A DNA stretch of 64,000 nt from contig JAHLMK010000003.1 of assembly GCA_019915135.1 (NCBI GenBank), positions 620,001 through 684,000 of the forward strand. The letters run 5' to 3'. The notes below the pieces were generated by a model. That model had not been told where the DNA came from. It saw only the letters and a program-made list of their open reading frames with translations, and did no database searches. The DNA comes from Strobilurus pachycystidiatus (taxonomy: Eukaryota > Basidiomycota > Agaricomycetes > Agaricales > Physalacriaceae). The position numbers were made by a program, and so were the translations under genes. Shown one piece after another: positions 1-13,100 of this stretch (position 1 is the stretch's first letter; each line of letters starts with the position of its first letter).

Positions 1-3000
1 GGAGCAGATGGACAACAGGACCTAAGAACATGCATCGATACGCGTGGTTCGAGACGCGAACTTGCGAGCACGCCTCGAAGATCTGGTTCCTTGTTCCAGC
101 CATGCCAGTCTTTGATACACCTTTGCGCCGTCTAGTGACACGTCTATACACGCGCTGAATGAGTGCGGCAGCCGTTTGTTCCTCCTCCGACGGCTCGTGC
201 GACTGTGACTCCTGAGTTGGGATGATCTCGCGTTCCTCTTCAGCGTTATCAACAAGACGATGTTCTTCGTCACCTTCAGGCAGGGGCACTGAGGCAGGGT
301 CTATTGAACCATCGGCCTCGAAATTGTCGGCTTGTTCCAGAGAAGGTTCAGGCTGCCGTGTTCCTGCGAATTCAGTCTCGGAAGACCGTCCTTTCAGCAA
401 ACCAATGACTTCCAGGTGCGACTTCTTGTAGATAAGTTGCCGGACACTTTTTGAAGGGTTGGGCTTCTTCGTGAGTTTTCGCTTCCACAGCAACTGTAAC
501 ATCTCATCCGCGGGATCATTATCTAACGAACGACGAATGACACGAGCGATGTCGTCCCAGCCATAGGATGCTGCGTCAATATACCTAATGTCGATTGTCA
601 GTAGGAGCGGATCACCCTGATTGCTATGAGACTCACTCTCGATATAATATGGGGATTGTACGGCCCGGTTTCCTCAGCGCCACGAGTGCCTTGCGGATAG
701 CTTCTTGCAAAATGCCATTTTGCACGTTGTAACCAACTACTCACGGCTCAGTTATGGTCAGTGTCAGACGGAAAGAGTACGTACGAAGACATATCGCACG
801 AATACTGAGGAGAGAGTGTCAGTGACTGAGCAGCTGTGGGTTATGGCAAACTCACGTCCGGTCAATGAAGACGTTACGAATGGTCGAAGGCAAGTCGCCT
901 AACGTCCGCGAGGTCCCATATAGCAGGTATTCTGCGCTGAGGTTAGGTCGATTCGGCATTGTGAGATGAAAGCTTACCGGCAGGTTGACCCCCAGTATAC
1001 ATCTGCTCAAGAAGGAGAGCCACAGGAGAAAACCGGGGGAATCCTGAAGCGAACAGAAACATCCACCCGTTTGGTTGTAGGGTAGGGTCGAAATGCTGCG
1101 CATCCATCTTGAGATACCTCAAGAGCCAACTCTTGGGGACTGTGACGTCGTGGAAATTCCCGGTTTTTGCTCGACTGCATAGAATGAACGAGGAACATAG
1201 ATAATCAATGTAATTGCAGAGTATATTCACGGCAATCGGAAGTTGCTTCCCGATGATGTGTCTGCGATCGATATCAACGAGGACGATCTATAGATATCGA
1301 AAATTATACGCACGCAATGGCCAGTGCACCACCACCCAAAGTAAACCCAGACATGGAGACTAACAGTTCGTGTACAATGAAATTGGTTGACTCGACAAAC
1401 TGAGGCGGTTTGGGCTCCACACGCCAGTAAGGCGCCCGATAAAGGTACTTTGTACTCGTCGCGCGTTTTCGATCGAAGGCGAGCGCAAGAGAGGCGGTCA
1501 TGACAACGTCTGTGAGGAAGCTGACAGGCGGTGATGGAAGAGGATGGGAAGTCCATGTCCTGTGTGGAGGAGGGCGAAGGTCCTGGGAAAATGCGAGAGA
1601 TTGAACCCAGTGCCTAACGATATCGAAGCCTCTCTTGGCCTCCGGTATCTTCGAGATATCAAGGCTCGCTATCGTTCCCAGAGAGTAATGTGGGGGATAT
1701 AGCGCATTGTAGAGACGGCTGATCCAATACCTATGAGAGCGTAAATGACAATGTCCGATGATAACACTGCCAGTTGAAACATACTTTGGTCCTCGCTGCT
1801 CCGTTTGACGGCCAGTGTTTTCCCGCAGATTCTGTAGAATGAGGATCTGCTGTAAATGCACGCGGACACGCTGATTGTAGAATTCCGGATCGATGGCGTC
1901 AGACGTGATGTGATCCTCTGGGCATTCTCTCCTTGGACAAGACTTGGAAACGACATAGGAAAGGCAAGGCAAGAAGGCTTTGCTGTCGTAACAAGCATCG
2001 GATGCGGCTTGAGCGCGTTCCCGCAAACGAGTACTAAGGCATCTCCGGAATTGCATCTGAAGCTCGGGGACCGTGATTGGGAACTCGGATGCATCGTCAA
2101 TTTTCCGGGAGCGCGAGATTATGGAGTACAGCCACGTCGACTGTGGGATGCGGTAAACATTCTCCGCCACCTGAGAGAAGCCAAAAAGCCGGGCAAGAGA
2201 ATCAACCTTGCATGGATCCATACGAAAAGTAACGGTCGAAAGAAGAGTAGCATATGTAGAGAATCTGTCGAGCTTCTCGACGACTGTGGCCAGAGGAGCG
2301 TCAGCTATCTGCAAGGGGGCCGCGAAAACGTGATCCATGCAAAGGAGAGCAGAAGCGAAATCATGCTCTTTGACGAATTGCATACCGAGCTCCAGGACAT
2401 CATCCGTTGACTCCGCTGCAATGGCCAAAAACATCGAAAGCTAGATCGTAAATTCGGTCAGATACGGAGCATTGGGCGACGAGAAGTTTGATCCCACCTG
2501 TCGGGAAGATGCAAGCGTAAGCTTCTGCGTATCGAGTTGAGTGGATAGCTGTAAGAGACGCTTCGCCAAGGGATCAGACTGAATTTGCCGCGGTCGGACT
2601 CCAAATGAACATTGTTGCCACAGCCCCTCCAGTATGCACTCCAACGCTCGTCGCAAGCCCAAGTCGTTGTTCTCGTCTTTCAGAAAGAGCGATATTGCTG
2701 TCTCCTGATGGCCTTCGGCATAGTGTATTTCCCCAGCCTCCACTGTATCCCCGATTGACTCCAACAAGTCCGCTCGTGCCATGTCGAGGCCACGATCCTC
2801 CAAGTACTCCAGCGCTTCCTCGGTCGTTTCGAATAAATTGCATCCCTTTCTGAATCAAAATCAGGACGCCAAGCCGGAGAGAATCTGAGCAACGCATACT
2901 GAATGTCCTGTGCATCAAAGTACGCCAGCCGCGCTCGTTTGATGATGCTGTTGACCATCTCTGCGTCCATCTTTTCTCGCGCCTCATCGACCACCGCCAC

Positions 3001-6000
3001 AGCTTCGTCGAACTTCTTGAGATCGCGGTACAGCTCGCCGGCGCGATTGAAGTTGCCGGCTAAGACATGAATAGAGGCTGCGCGATAGAAATCATTAGCG
3101 AGTTCGAGGCAATCCGCGCTGTTTCTGAGATAGGTCCGCTTGATAGAAGCAACCGTCTCCGCCCCGGCACAAGAAAGGAAGGCCTCAGCAGCGGTCCTGA
3201 AAGCCGCGCGCCGAGCCGATTGATTTTGCTTCGTATTTGCCATCGCACGGGCCTTTTGACGCTCGTGATGGGCGTGCGCCTCAGCAGCACGTTGCGGGAG
3301 ATCCGCCCGAGTAAAACAGTGCTTAGCTGCTCCGTACTTCTTCTCCTTGAAAAGATCGTGTCCTTGGCTGGCCCATTCCTCGGGAGTCGAAGATGTCGCC
3401 AATTTGGGAGCATCACTGCCCGGGGCATAGCACCTGATAAGACCTTTGCTCGTCCAGTAAGACCTCAAAGAGATCCCCGATTCAGAGCCGTCGGCAATCC
3501 AGACATTTTCGCGTGCACGAGTAATGGCGACATAGAGAGACTTGAGCTGGTGATCGATGAGAACGAGAGATCTGGAACCTGGAATGATGATGACCTACCT
3601 CGGTGCAGATACTAGCATGCCGAATGTTTTCAAATCTGGGAGCCGGGATCTGCGCGCCAATTTCGGTCCAATCAGTGATGGCATTGAGCACGACTCGCCA
3701 CGTCGAGGGGCCTACGACGGAGTCGCTGAAGAAGTCATACAAGAGCACCTGTGCGTATATAAGATCGAGAAAGACGGCTCAAGGCAAGGAACAAGGTCAC
3801 TCACATCGTTGAATTCGAGCCCTTTGCTCTCGTAGATGGTCCTGAGCGTAGATGAGCAACGAAGGCCTGAGAAATAAGCGTAGCCTACCACTTACAAGAC
3901 CAGTCCAACTTCGCCAACCTGTTTCAAAAGCCGTTCTTTGGCGGCATCGTTACGAACCAATATGCCTGAGTACCACATGAGTTCCCAACAACAGCGATAA
4001 CAGGGCCGCACATACATTGCTTGGCGCCGAATTCGATATGACTACCCACGTCCCCGAAGATGAAATGTTCGAGCTGTTCGCGATCCTCGTTGCTGAAGAA
4101 CACGGGCTTGAATCCATCCACTATTCCTTTCTCCGGAGCCAAGCGATCGATAGAATCGTCCCAGAAAAAGTTGATGAGGTCGATTATCGAGTGCGCACAG
4201 TTGACGATGCCAGCATGCGAGCGATAGTTGATAGCCAGCTGGAAGATTTCCGGATCCTCGATCTGCGCTGTCCCATGACGTGGTTGCGACTTTTGGTGTA
4301 GCAGCTGTAGGGAGTTGTAAGGCCGTAGAAGAGACTGGTCATAGATACGAAAGCTTACTTCGAGTCTGTGCTGAAAAGCCTTGAGACCATCAAAGCGGAA
4401 CGAACTACCGACAGAGATCGTTTGCGCAGTATCTCCCGCCCAGAAGAGACCGTTCGGATTCGAGCAGATGGCACGAAGCACTGTCGATGAAAAGGGTTGA
4501 AGATACCTTTCATCAAAGGCGACACTCTGAACGACGTACCCATGGTGTCAATGAGCAAATTGTCTTGCACTTCGTCAATGTACCTTTCAGAGAAATTAGT
4601 ATCGAGTACACTCCCGAGCTCGTGTGCCTACAGATGGTCGATGCCCAACCCAGGTACACCATGCTCTCCGAAGTGTGCCAAGATTCGGTGCGTCCTATTG
4701 ACGTCCATTAGCCAATAAACCCTAGGAGACCGATCGTGTTCTCACCGATCAGCAACATCGAACTGCCCATTAGTCTTCTTCATCTGCAGATAGCTTTGGA
4801 AGAGCGCATAGACTACATCGGTACGTCCGGACAGTGTGGAGTGCTGGCGCTGACTAAGCTTTGTATACAGCTCCTTGCTTAGGAATCGCGCGGGCTGAGT
4901 GAGCGACTCCTCAGAACCTTTGATCACACCTGCCAAAAACCGATGTGAGCATAATGACTGATAAAGACTCGAAAGGACTGACCGATCAGTTCGCTATAGA
5001 CGAGGGCGGGATCTACGAGGATGTCAACATTCTTCGCGTCGTTTGAAGAGGGTCAAGACCCACCAAGGCCTTTCCGGTCTGTTTCTGAAAAGTGCACCCA
5101 GTAGGACGACATGAATGTCTCAAAGGTGATCATTGTCGGTTTCTCCTTGCCCTTCGCCGTCCTGTTGAATTCCTTTGTCGCCGCCCCATTGGCACTGGCA
5201 ATGTCGGCTTCGAGCAAATCACACAGCTGAGGGTGCAAATCATCAGTATCACGTCCGAGCAAGACTTTCTTGGTAGCATACTCACGCCGTCATATGTCAC
5301 AAACAGCGGGAAGTGCTTCTCCTCCAGTGCACTGAACCTCTTCGGCAGATCCGCTCTCCACTCTTGATCGTCATCCTCGTCGTACAGCCCGCCCGCTTCA
5401 GCATCATGGTCCACATCGATCTTTGACAGTTCCAGAAGCTCCGACAGTGTCTGGGACGCGCGACTAAGCGACATTGCCAGCTTTGAGAAGTACTCCTGGA
5501 CTTTCTTCGCAAGCATACGCGATTTCGTGACGAAGACTTGTCGGGGGCGCGGAATGTCGTTCCCGACGAGGTGGAAGGTGCGCTCAATCAGCAACATCTT
5601 GAAGAGCATCGTTGTCGTTTTCCTATCTCCGATTGAGCCTCACTGAAAGGGCGAGGCAAAGAACGGGCATACCCTGTCCCACTGCGACCGATAACGTAGC
5701 ACGATGTTGGATTCTCGATGATTAGTTTCTCCTGGGATCTGAACATACGAGAAATCAGACTCAGTACGCATTCTTCCCCCGGCAAGCAAGAAGGACTCAC
5801 GAAACGAGATGCGGTAACGTGACATCTAGATCTGCCAGTACCGCTTTTCGAAGAGGTGAACAGCTGAGCTTGGCTCGAGAAGAATAACGTACTGTTAAGG
5901 AAGGGCTACGGCAAGTTGTCAGTACGCTGTTCGAGGGAACGGGAAGTTACCTACCTGTGAAAAGGTGACAAATTTCTCCACACTTTAGACGCCGTCAGTA

Positions 6001-7798
6001 CCGACCACGGCGACGGATATCGAAGACACTTACACGAGCCGAGAATGCACCTGTAAATACATAATCAGTTCCTGGTTCTCTGAGAACGATCCGCACTACA
6101 CACACCTGGGCTGTATCGTTGGGCAAAAGGTCGGGTAAACAGTCGATGTCAGATGTGGAGACCTCTGGCAGAGGCGGGAAAGTTTCCGGCACGAACATGT
6201 CCTTGTCAGCGTGGTCCGACTGCTTCCTCTTCCCACACCTAAGACAGGCGTCAAGCAAGGTTCAATCTACGCGCTGGATCCGCACCTTTCTCGATAGTCA
6301 CGTCCCTTCTTGCGGAGCTGGCTACTGATAGAATCCCACAGGCGGTGGTCCATCTGCGCGTGAGTATGAATACCAAAGATCTTGATCGCTTGCTCTTCTC
6401 GCTAGAGACTGGTCAGAAATCAAGAGAGGCGGTCGAAAAAGCAACGGACGTTGTCCTCGATGGGGATCAGATCGATTTGGTACTATGGGCCATGAGTTCT
6501 CGCTCAATGAAGGTGAGGTTTGAAACTGACTATGAGGCGCAAATCTCGCGACATTTTGGCCTCGTATATGGGTACATCAATTCCCGAACCGCTCAGGCGC
6601 TTCTGGTTGTCACCGGAGAAATGCCCCGCGGAAAGGTCCCTGCAAGTCACAGTTGAGTCAACATCCCGACCGCATTACGGTTCGATGAACGTACTTGATC
6701 TTCTTGACGATGATATTGAAGGTCGGTAGATCCTTCTTGTGCGTACTTCGCAAAACATCGTGAGCATTCTTGCTGATGACAATCTTCCAAGCGCCAAAAT
6801 CTTCGGGACTGTCGAAATGAAGCGCTCTGCCAGTTCAAGTGAGTCACAAAGAACAGAGACATCATTATGAATACGTACGATTTCATTGGCCGCACCATGG
6901 GATACGCCGAAGGCATCTCATTCGGAGTAGTAGCCTCCGTTTCTAGATCCATATCAATGTTCGTTGCCACCGGTATCGTCTCAGGCAGTGGCGCGGTATG
7001 AATCGATAGCTTCTTGAGAAGGACTATTGATGTTTCCTTGCGCAAGAAATTGAGATAATCCTAGAAGGTACCGTCAATATACACAAAGTGAGAAAACACA
7101 GCAAAAAGAACCTCTATAATCTCCTTCTGTGTCTCCAAGATTTGCGCAACGACCTTCGGTACATCTTCCAATTCCTCTGGAGGGTCGACAAACAGCGTGT
7201 CCCGGTAGACATCGCCATCGATGGAAGGTAAGGTGATGTTCTCTGTCCGCCTCGCCTTCTTCATTTGCTTTTGGCTCATCCTGCCCTTTTTGCGTCCGAA
7301 ACTGCCGGCAGTCACTTCCTGGTCGGTAGACTTGGCGACGACGCAGGGCGCGAGCTGGGCGAGAACCTTGACCGCCGTTTGAATAGAGCGGTGGTCATCC
7401 GTGAACTGCGTGCGGTGGTCATCGGTGAAATGCGTGCCGCTACCAGAGCTGAGATGGAAGATAAATGTCGAAGAGAGACTCGTAAGCAACTTGTAGTGCA
7501 GTGATGCCTCGTAGTTGGCCGCGGTGGAGGGGAAGTTTCGCAGAATCCACGCGCCTAACGGCTTAGTCGTTGCTGTACAAAGGTCAGTAATGGTAGCCCA
7601 CGTTATCAAAGAAGCCTGGGACGCGCCAGCCAATGTCAACGCCAAGTTCGTTGGGTTATCCGCGCGCAAAAGCCGTTCGAGCACGACACGAAAGTCGGCT
7701 TCGGTAGTAAGAGTAGCGTCGACCGCAACGAGCGCCTTGTCCAGCATTTCGAGGGAGGTTATCTGCTCTCCGCTGTTGTGGGAGGAGCAGAAAGGCAT
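1..7798 (-). CDS. TRANK1-like SF1 (UvrD/Rep) helicase, 3' end outside window
   Basis: Very large multi-exon gene; the ATG is at 7798 and the frame leaves the left edge, so the C-terminus is missing. Superfamily 1 helicase motifs are readable in order: Walker A GRSGTGKTTT near 5600-5710 (split by an intron after GRSGTG), motif II IDEVQD near 4580, motif III AGDTAQTI near 4440, ESKGLEFND near 3820 followed by LLYDFFSDS, and motif VI YVAITRARENVW near 3490-3540. Downstream is a helical TPR-like region (about 3470-2450) and then an IQ-type motif, IQRVYRRVTRRR, at about 128-160. This order and the ESKGLEF(N/D)DVLLY(D/N)FF block match the TPR/ankyrin-repeat TRANK1 family of UvrD-like helicases. An ATP-dependent nucleic-acid translocase or helicase is expected; its substrate is unknown. 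One 3' intron (GTGCGT donor near 1308, about 52 bp) joins the exon at 1304-2434 to the next frame. Exact exon borders elsewhere are not all resolved. Confidence 0.88.
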
Positions 7799-8343
7799 TA
7801 TTACGATTTCAAGGCGTTATGATTGCCTTTGAGGGCGATGAAAGGACAACGACGGTGATACGAAAAGGGTTCCGGGCGGTTGTAAGAAGACGATCTCGAT
7901 TAAGCGCCGGTGGCCTTCTTTGACGTCGTTTCGCAATCGATAATGAACACGCAGCAGCAGCCTCCGTGCGACGACGACGGCGTTGATTGTTCAAGACAGC
8001 GAATGCGATACGGTGGAACATAGGAGAGAATGAGGGCGATCATTCGCCGCCCAAGCTTGGCAAATCCACGTGATTGGCGCAGGGCGGCATAATGGCGCGC
8101 CTGGCGCGTCTCCCAATTTTACTCTGCTGAAACGCGTCTTGCAGACGTACAACTGAGCGATGCTTTCTTCATCCGAAGCGAACATAGAGCATCATATACT
8201 CGAACCTACTGTAAGCAGTCTGTTACAAGCAGGATAGATTTGCGGATCAAATGGGAATCTGGGATACAGTACTTCGAGAAACGCTCGTTTAGAGTCTTTA
8301 TTGGGACCTTCCTATACGTACTACTATCTTCCGTCACATACAA
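7799..8343. other. Upstream region of the TRANK1-like gene
   Basis: There is no convincing coding frame. The segment holds the 5' flank of the helicase gene. Short minus-strand frames at 7809-8185 show no recognisable protein and look like chance. Confidence 0.4.
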
Positions 8344-8601
8344 TTAGTAGTAGCGCCGTACGATTGTATTCGTGAAAGACCATCTTTTCTTTGGTGATTT
8401 TGGCGTCCAGGCGTCCATTCCAGCCAATGAACATACAGCATTCACTGTTTGCCGATCAAGTTCAACACCCAGGGATCTGAGTGGATTAGGTACACACACT
8501 TCACCATCCTTCAATGATGCTGCAGGTGGTCCAGCAAGAACTTCCAAGGAAGACAAGACACATTTGCCTTCGTTGTACGGTATACTAGAAATATCTTCAC
8601 T

Positions 8602-8673
8602 AGCCACGTTCAAAGTTGAGGTAGCACGGGGGTAGCACGCATAGGTAGCACCGAGGTAGCACAGAAGTAGCAC
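8602..8673 (+). repeat. Left terminal inverted repeat, five phased GTAGCAC heptamers
   Basis: GTAGCAC starts at 8621, 8632, 8645, 8656 and 8667, that is every 11-13 bp, about one helical turn. This is the layout expected of a transposase-binding array on one face of the helix (inference). The outer 19 bp are unique sequence starting AGCCAC. Confidence 0.9.
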
Positions 8674-9296
8674 ACACAACGGAGGGTGCAACTTATCTGA
8701 CTGCAAGAATAAAAGCCAGATTGCGTAAGAAAAATATATACTTTGATCCAGGATTTCTACCGAAAGATATTCATTCTTTCTCAGGTACAAAGGGCACTGA
8801 GAGACAGATTCTTTCTTACGGCCTTTCTCTGATCCTTTCTCCGGCAGAGATAGGAAACGGACAAAGGGAACCCCTCGAGAAAGGCTCTAAGAAAGCATGG
8901 GTATGTACCTTTCTTTCTGACCGTCTTTCATCGTGCAGAAAGGACACATTTGCTTCAGGTGAAAGTCAGGGGAAAATCTTCACTTTGCCCTAAACTTTCT
9001 CATTATTATTCTTTGTTTGAGATAATTAGGGTTCCCCGTTGTGACAGTCTGTATCTACCGTTATTTTGTGTGACTATTTGTGACATGCCGGCGGCAGCCA
9101 AAATTAGGCACCGCGGGTCTTCTCTTTGCAATCTCTTCACTCCTTCCTCGTCGCATAGATTCATGCCGCCACGACGCAAGAGAGCCAATTTGGTTGACTC
9201 TCCGGACTAGGATGAGGTAGCGTTGTTGTGCGCCATCACTTCCTCATTTGGTATAGCCGAAAATCACGCCGTGACAAGCCAGCAATGTTTTGGCTG

Positions 9297-9368
9297 GTGC
9301 TACTTTTGTGCTACCTCGGTGCTACCTAGGCGTGCTACCCCCGTGCTACCTCAACTTTGAATGTGGCT
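9297..9368 (-). repeat. Right terminal inverted repeat
   Basis: Reverse complement of the left repeat over 72 bp with three substitutions. It carries five GTGCTAC heptamers, ends GTGGCT and is followed by the ACT direct repeat. Confidence 0.9.
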
Positions 9369-9371
9369 ACT

Positions 9372-10168
9372 GTTACATTTCATAGCATTGTATCTGATTG
9401 CAATGATCATTCATTCATACTTTCGCAAGCAGTGCCATAGCAAACACACCTTCAGAATGATATATTACTGATAAGTACAGCTCTGCAAGGAGGTCCGAGC
9501 CGGAATCTATTGCGGGGCTCGTTGAGACCATCGTGGAATGGAGATTACATGGTCAACGAGACGATCGAACACTGAAAGGGTTCGCATGTCCTTGCTGACA
9601 TTCCTCTGTAAGATAATGATTCTGTAGTGCGTTTTCGCCCTTGAGCTCCTCTACGAATTTTGTTGGCTAATTGGACTCTACAGGGTGAGCTTCCCTCTCG
9701 TCAGCTTTCAATTCGCGATCGGGATTGACACTGATCAAGACGATCTGTCGTCAGCACCTTACGTATGACGCAATTTGCAAACTCTATTCGGGGATAGCCG
9801 TCTGTAAGCATGTGGCGCGGCCCGTCCCAAGAGTGTCCAAAGTCGTCTTTTCTTTTCTCTTTACTACGCCCACGACGTCCGCAGAGGCGGGGAAACCGAC
9901 TTTGCCGCCCCCACCATTTTCGTCCCCGACTCGCTCGCCGCCATCGCTGCGACTTGTACGTCTCCGTGGGCACTCAGGAGCTCGATGGGTCGATCTAGGC
10001 CGTTATAGGTGGTGCCGTGGTGGAGACTGGGTCTAGGCTGGCCCAGACCGTCCAATTTAATGGAGCCCTGCACAACGTCATGAGAACATGCGGAGCGGCC
10101 GTGCCAATGTTCCGACAATTCTATTGACTTACCACTACCGCCCTCGCTCATTGTCCGCCACGTCCGCC
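9372..10168. other. Intergenic, upstream of the tyrosine phosphatase gene
   Basis: There is no supported coding frame. The segment has a pyrimidine-rich stretch around 9845-9870 and GC-rich sequence towards the phosphatase start, compatible with a promoter and 5' leader. Short frames on both strands have no recognisable content. Confidence 0.4.
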
Positions 10169-13100
10169 ATGATGGACTTTTTCACCGCGGCAAACGACAG
10201 CGCCGCCGTCTCGCTCACCGCCAACGACTCGTTCGCGCAGGCCATCGCCGCGACCAACTTTGGCTCTTTCACTGCACGTCTACCGGCGCTCATTCAGCCT
10301 CCAATGTCCAGGAAAACGACGACGACGACAACACCAAACCCGCCCGCGACAGCATCCAGCTCGGACTTTACCGCGATTCGTCCCAGCGACCTCTCCGCCG
10401 TTCTGCAGTCGCCGTCCGTGCTGTTCATCGACATCCGACCGCATGCGGCGTTTGCCAATGCTCGTCTGCCGAACGCCCTGTCGCTCTCCGTTCCGTCGAC
10501 GCTGCTCAAACGCCCGCTGTTCTCGCTCGAACGGCTTGCGGCCATGCTCTCATCGCCCGCGTCCCGCTCCCGCTTCCTCAAATGGACCCAATCCATGCAG
10601 ATCATCGTGTATGATGCCGACTCGTCGTCACTGCCGGACTCGTCCAACATCCTCGGCCTGCTCAAAAAGTTTGCCAACGAACGCCCGCCGTACACCGGCA
10701 AGCTGTGCTGGCTACAGGGCGGCTTCCAGGCCGTCTGGCGGGAATGCAAGGACATCATCGACCAGAACCCGGTCGTGCCTGACTCGTCCGCGTCCAGCAG
10801 CACACTCCAATCCAGCCTTTTGCCTTCCTCCGCATTCCGCGCCCCCCGCCGCTCCTCCCCTGCCCCCGGCTCCCTGCGGCCCTCCATGCAACAACAACCG
10901 TTCAATCCATTTTTTGACACCGTCCGCCAGAACATGGAGCTTTCACATGGAATCACGGAGCGTATACCGCTCAAGCTGCCGCCTAGAGTCAAGCAGCGCA
11001 TACCTGATCTTCCGTTTCAGTGGCTGCGCGACATCGCTTCACGCTCGACGTCCTCGCAAGAGTCGGACGTCGAAGAGAGCATGGAAGCCCTTGCCATGCA
11101 GTTCTATCGCATAGAGCTCGCAGAGCAGAGACGCCTCATGGGCGTCATGGAACACCACTCGCGGGAATCACAACTCTCCGTTCATAGCGATACACCCGCA
11201 GTAAAGCCTTTTCCTTTCAGTATTACTGCTGGCGTTGAAAAGGGTGCGAAGAATCGGTACGCTACAGTTTCCTTCTCTGTTATCAAACTAACAAGCAATA
11301 GGTACCGACATATTTGGCCCTTTGAGCATGCCCGCGTGCGCATACAGAATAGCAAAGCCGTCCCGCCTCGTCCGGTCTCTCTTTGCGTCCCTCCGTCCGT
11401 CGCAAGCAGTCCGGCCGCTTTCGCGACGTCCTTCCCCCTCAGCACGCCGAAAGGTGATGTTGATGACTACGTGAATGCATCATACGTCCAGCCGATGTGC
11501 ACAAGGCGAAGGTACATCGCCACCCAAGGTCCACTAGAAGCCACATTCAATGACTTTTGGACGTAAGTTTTTTTCGGACTCTTTCAAGATCTCCATTCAT
11601 TTCAATTGCGCAGACTGGTCTGGCAACAGAACGTGCATGTCATCGTCATGCTCACTCGCGAGATCGAGGGTTCCATGATCAAGTGCGGCTGTTACTGGAA
11701 GGAAGGCACCTATGGATCCTTGCGATTGGAACAGATCAGCTGTGAAGGGCAGGAGGACTCGGGCGACGTGCTTTCCAAGGCATCCACTGGTGGTTTCTTC
11801 AATTTCGACAATCCTGACGACATGAAGTCATCGCCGACGTCGAATCCCATGATTAAACGAACCTTCACCCTGACGCATCTAGACCTCCCCCATTCGAAAC
11901 CCCGGCAAATAGTCCACTTCCAATATCTCGATTGGCCGGATATGAACGTGCCTGATGACCCTCGGGGCGTTCTCAGTCTCATCAGGGAGGTTGGGAGGAG
12001 TGCCGACGAGAGCCTGGCACGTCAGAATGCGTCTTCACCGCCGACTACCCCGCCCTCACCTGGCCCGCTCGAGCCCAAGGACTTTGACATCAACCCACGC
12101 ACTGGCATCGCGAAGCATCAGAATAAGGGCTCTCAGCCTTTACTACTACACTGCAGCGCCGGTGTTGGACGTACTGGCGGGTTCATCGCTGTTGATGCCA
12201 TATTGGATGGTCTTCGCACGGAGATCCGGAAGATGAACGAACTCCCAACGGGTTTCCCAGCCGAATCAGAGAGGGACATTGATGGGGACATCGTCATGTC
12301 CCACACTGAGCGCACACGTACGGCGTCCATCCCTCCGAACAAGGGAGGCGATATCCTGCATGTGCCGGTGGTGTCCGTGTACTCTCCACGGACGTTCGAT
12401 CAGCAGGAGCACCGACAATCGGCGACTCAACGATGGGCGGACAAGGTGGACGTCGAGTCTGACGGGCGCTCATCCATCGACACCTCGTCCGGTGCCTCGT
12501 CTTCTGAAGAGGACAGCGTATTTGGATTCCCGGGGAGCAGGAAGAAGAAGAGGTTGGGGAAGGACATGGAACGGCAGGACTCTCCATATGGTGCAGGCAG
12601 CGGTTATACTACGGCATCGTCGCTGACCACGTCTTCGTTTGAAGGGATCGGCGGGGATACATTGCCACAATCGAAGAAACGTACCTTCAACCTGAGCCTG
12701 GGCGGTGGCTTGAAGAGCTTGATGAGCCAGCAACTCGCGGAGGACTCGCCACGGCAGAGGACGATCTCTGCACCGGAGCGGGAGGACTCGGCGCCGCCGC
12801 CGTCTTCGTCGAGGAGCCTTTCGCCGTTTGTGAGGGAGTCGTCGAGTGCGCCGTCCACGTCTCCGCCCGATGCCATCACCCCGATCGCGCATCTTGCCGC
12901 GTCGTCTGCGACGAACACGCCTCCGCAGGGGACGTCAACCAGCGAGCCCACGTCGACGCTGACGAATGTGGACTACAAGGAGCCGCGGCCGATGCACATG
13001 AACTCGTCGCCGCCCCCGCTGAGCTCGTACGAGGAGCCGATGTGCGAGATCGTGCAGGATATGCGGGAGCAGCGGATGAGTTTATGCCAGAGCTTGCGGC

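Larger units (their letters stand above)
8602..9368. mobile_element. Non-autonomous TIR DNA transposon (MITE-like), 767 bp
   Basis: The element is bounded by 72-bp inverted repeats with three mismatches. A direct ACT trinucleotide lies immediately outside both ends (8599-8601 and 9369-9371), the simplest reading being a 3-bp target-site duplication. The interior carries many CTTTCT/AGAAAG hexamers on both strands (8760-9000) and a minor frame at 9163-9210 beginning MPPRRKRANLV, which could be a remnant of a transposase N-terminus but is too short to tell. There is no transposase, so it must be mobilised in trans. I do not assign a superfamily; PIF/Harbinger-like elements make 3-bp duplications, but the termini here do not prove that. 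Confidence 0.85.
8344..9410 (-). pseudogene. Short open frame split by the 767-bp transposon (tentative)
   Basis: On the minus strand an 84-codon frame ends with a stop at 8344 and reaches the left edge of the transposon at 8598. On the other side of the element, 14 codons from an ATG at 9410 run to 9369 in the same frame. Removing the element and one ACT copy gives a continuous frame of about 98 codons (seen in sequence). No domain is recognised and the upstream exon is uncertain, so this may be chance. If it is a real gene, the transposon has disrupted it. Confidence 0.28.

Noticed and set aside
1856..2410. Plus-strand frame of 184 codons
   Set aside because: Antisense shadow of a TRANK1-like exon; no recognisable product.
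3067..3615. Plus-strand frame of 182 codons
   Set aside because: Antisense shadow of the helical exon and motif VI region of the helicase gene.
10260..11114. Second plus-strand frame of 284 codons within the PTP gene
   Set aside because: Arg/Pro/Ser-rich alternative frame caused by GC-rich codons; the rhodanese-PTP frame is clearly the coding one.
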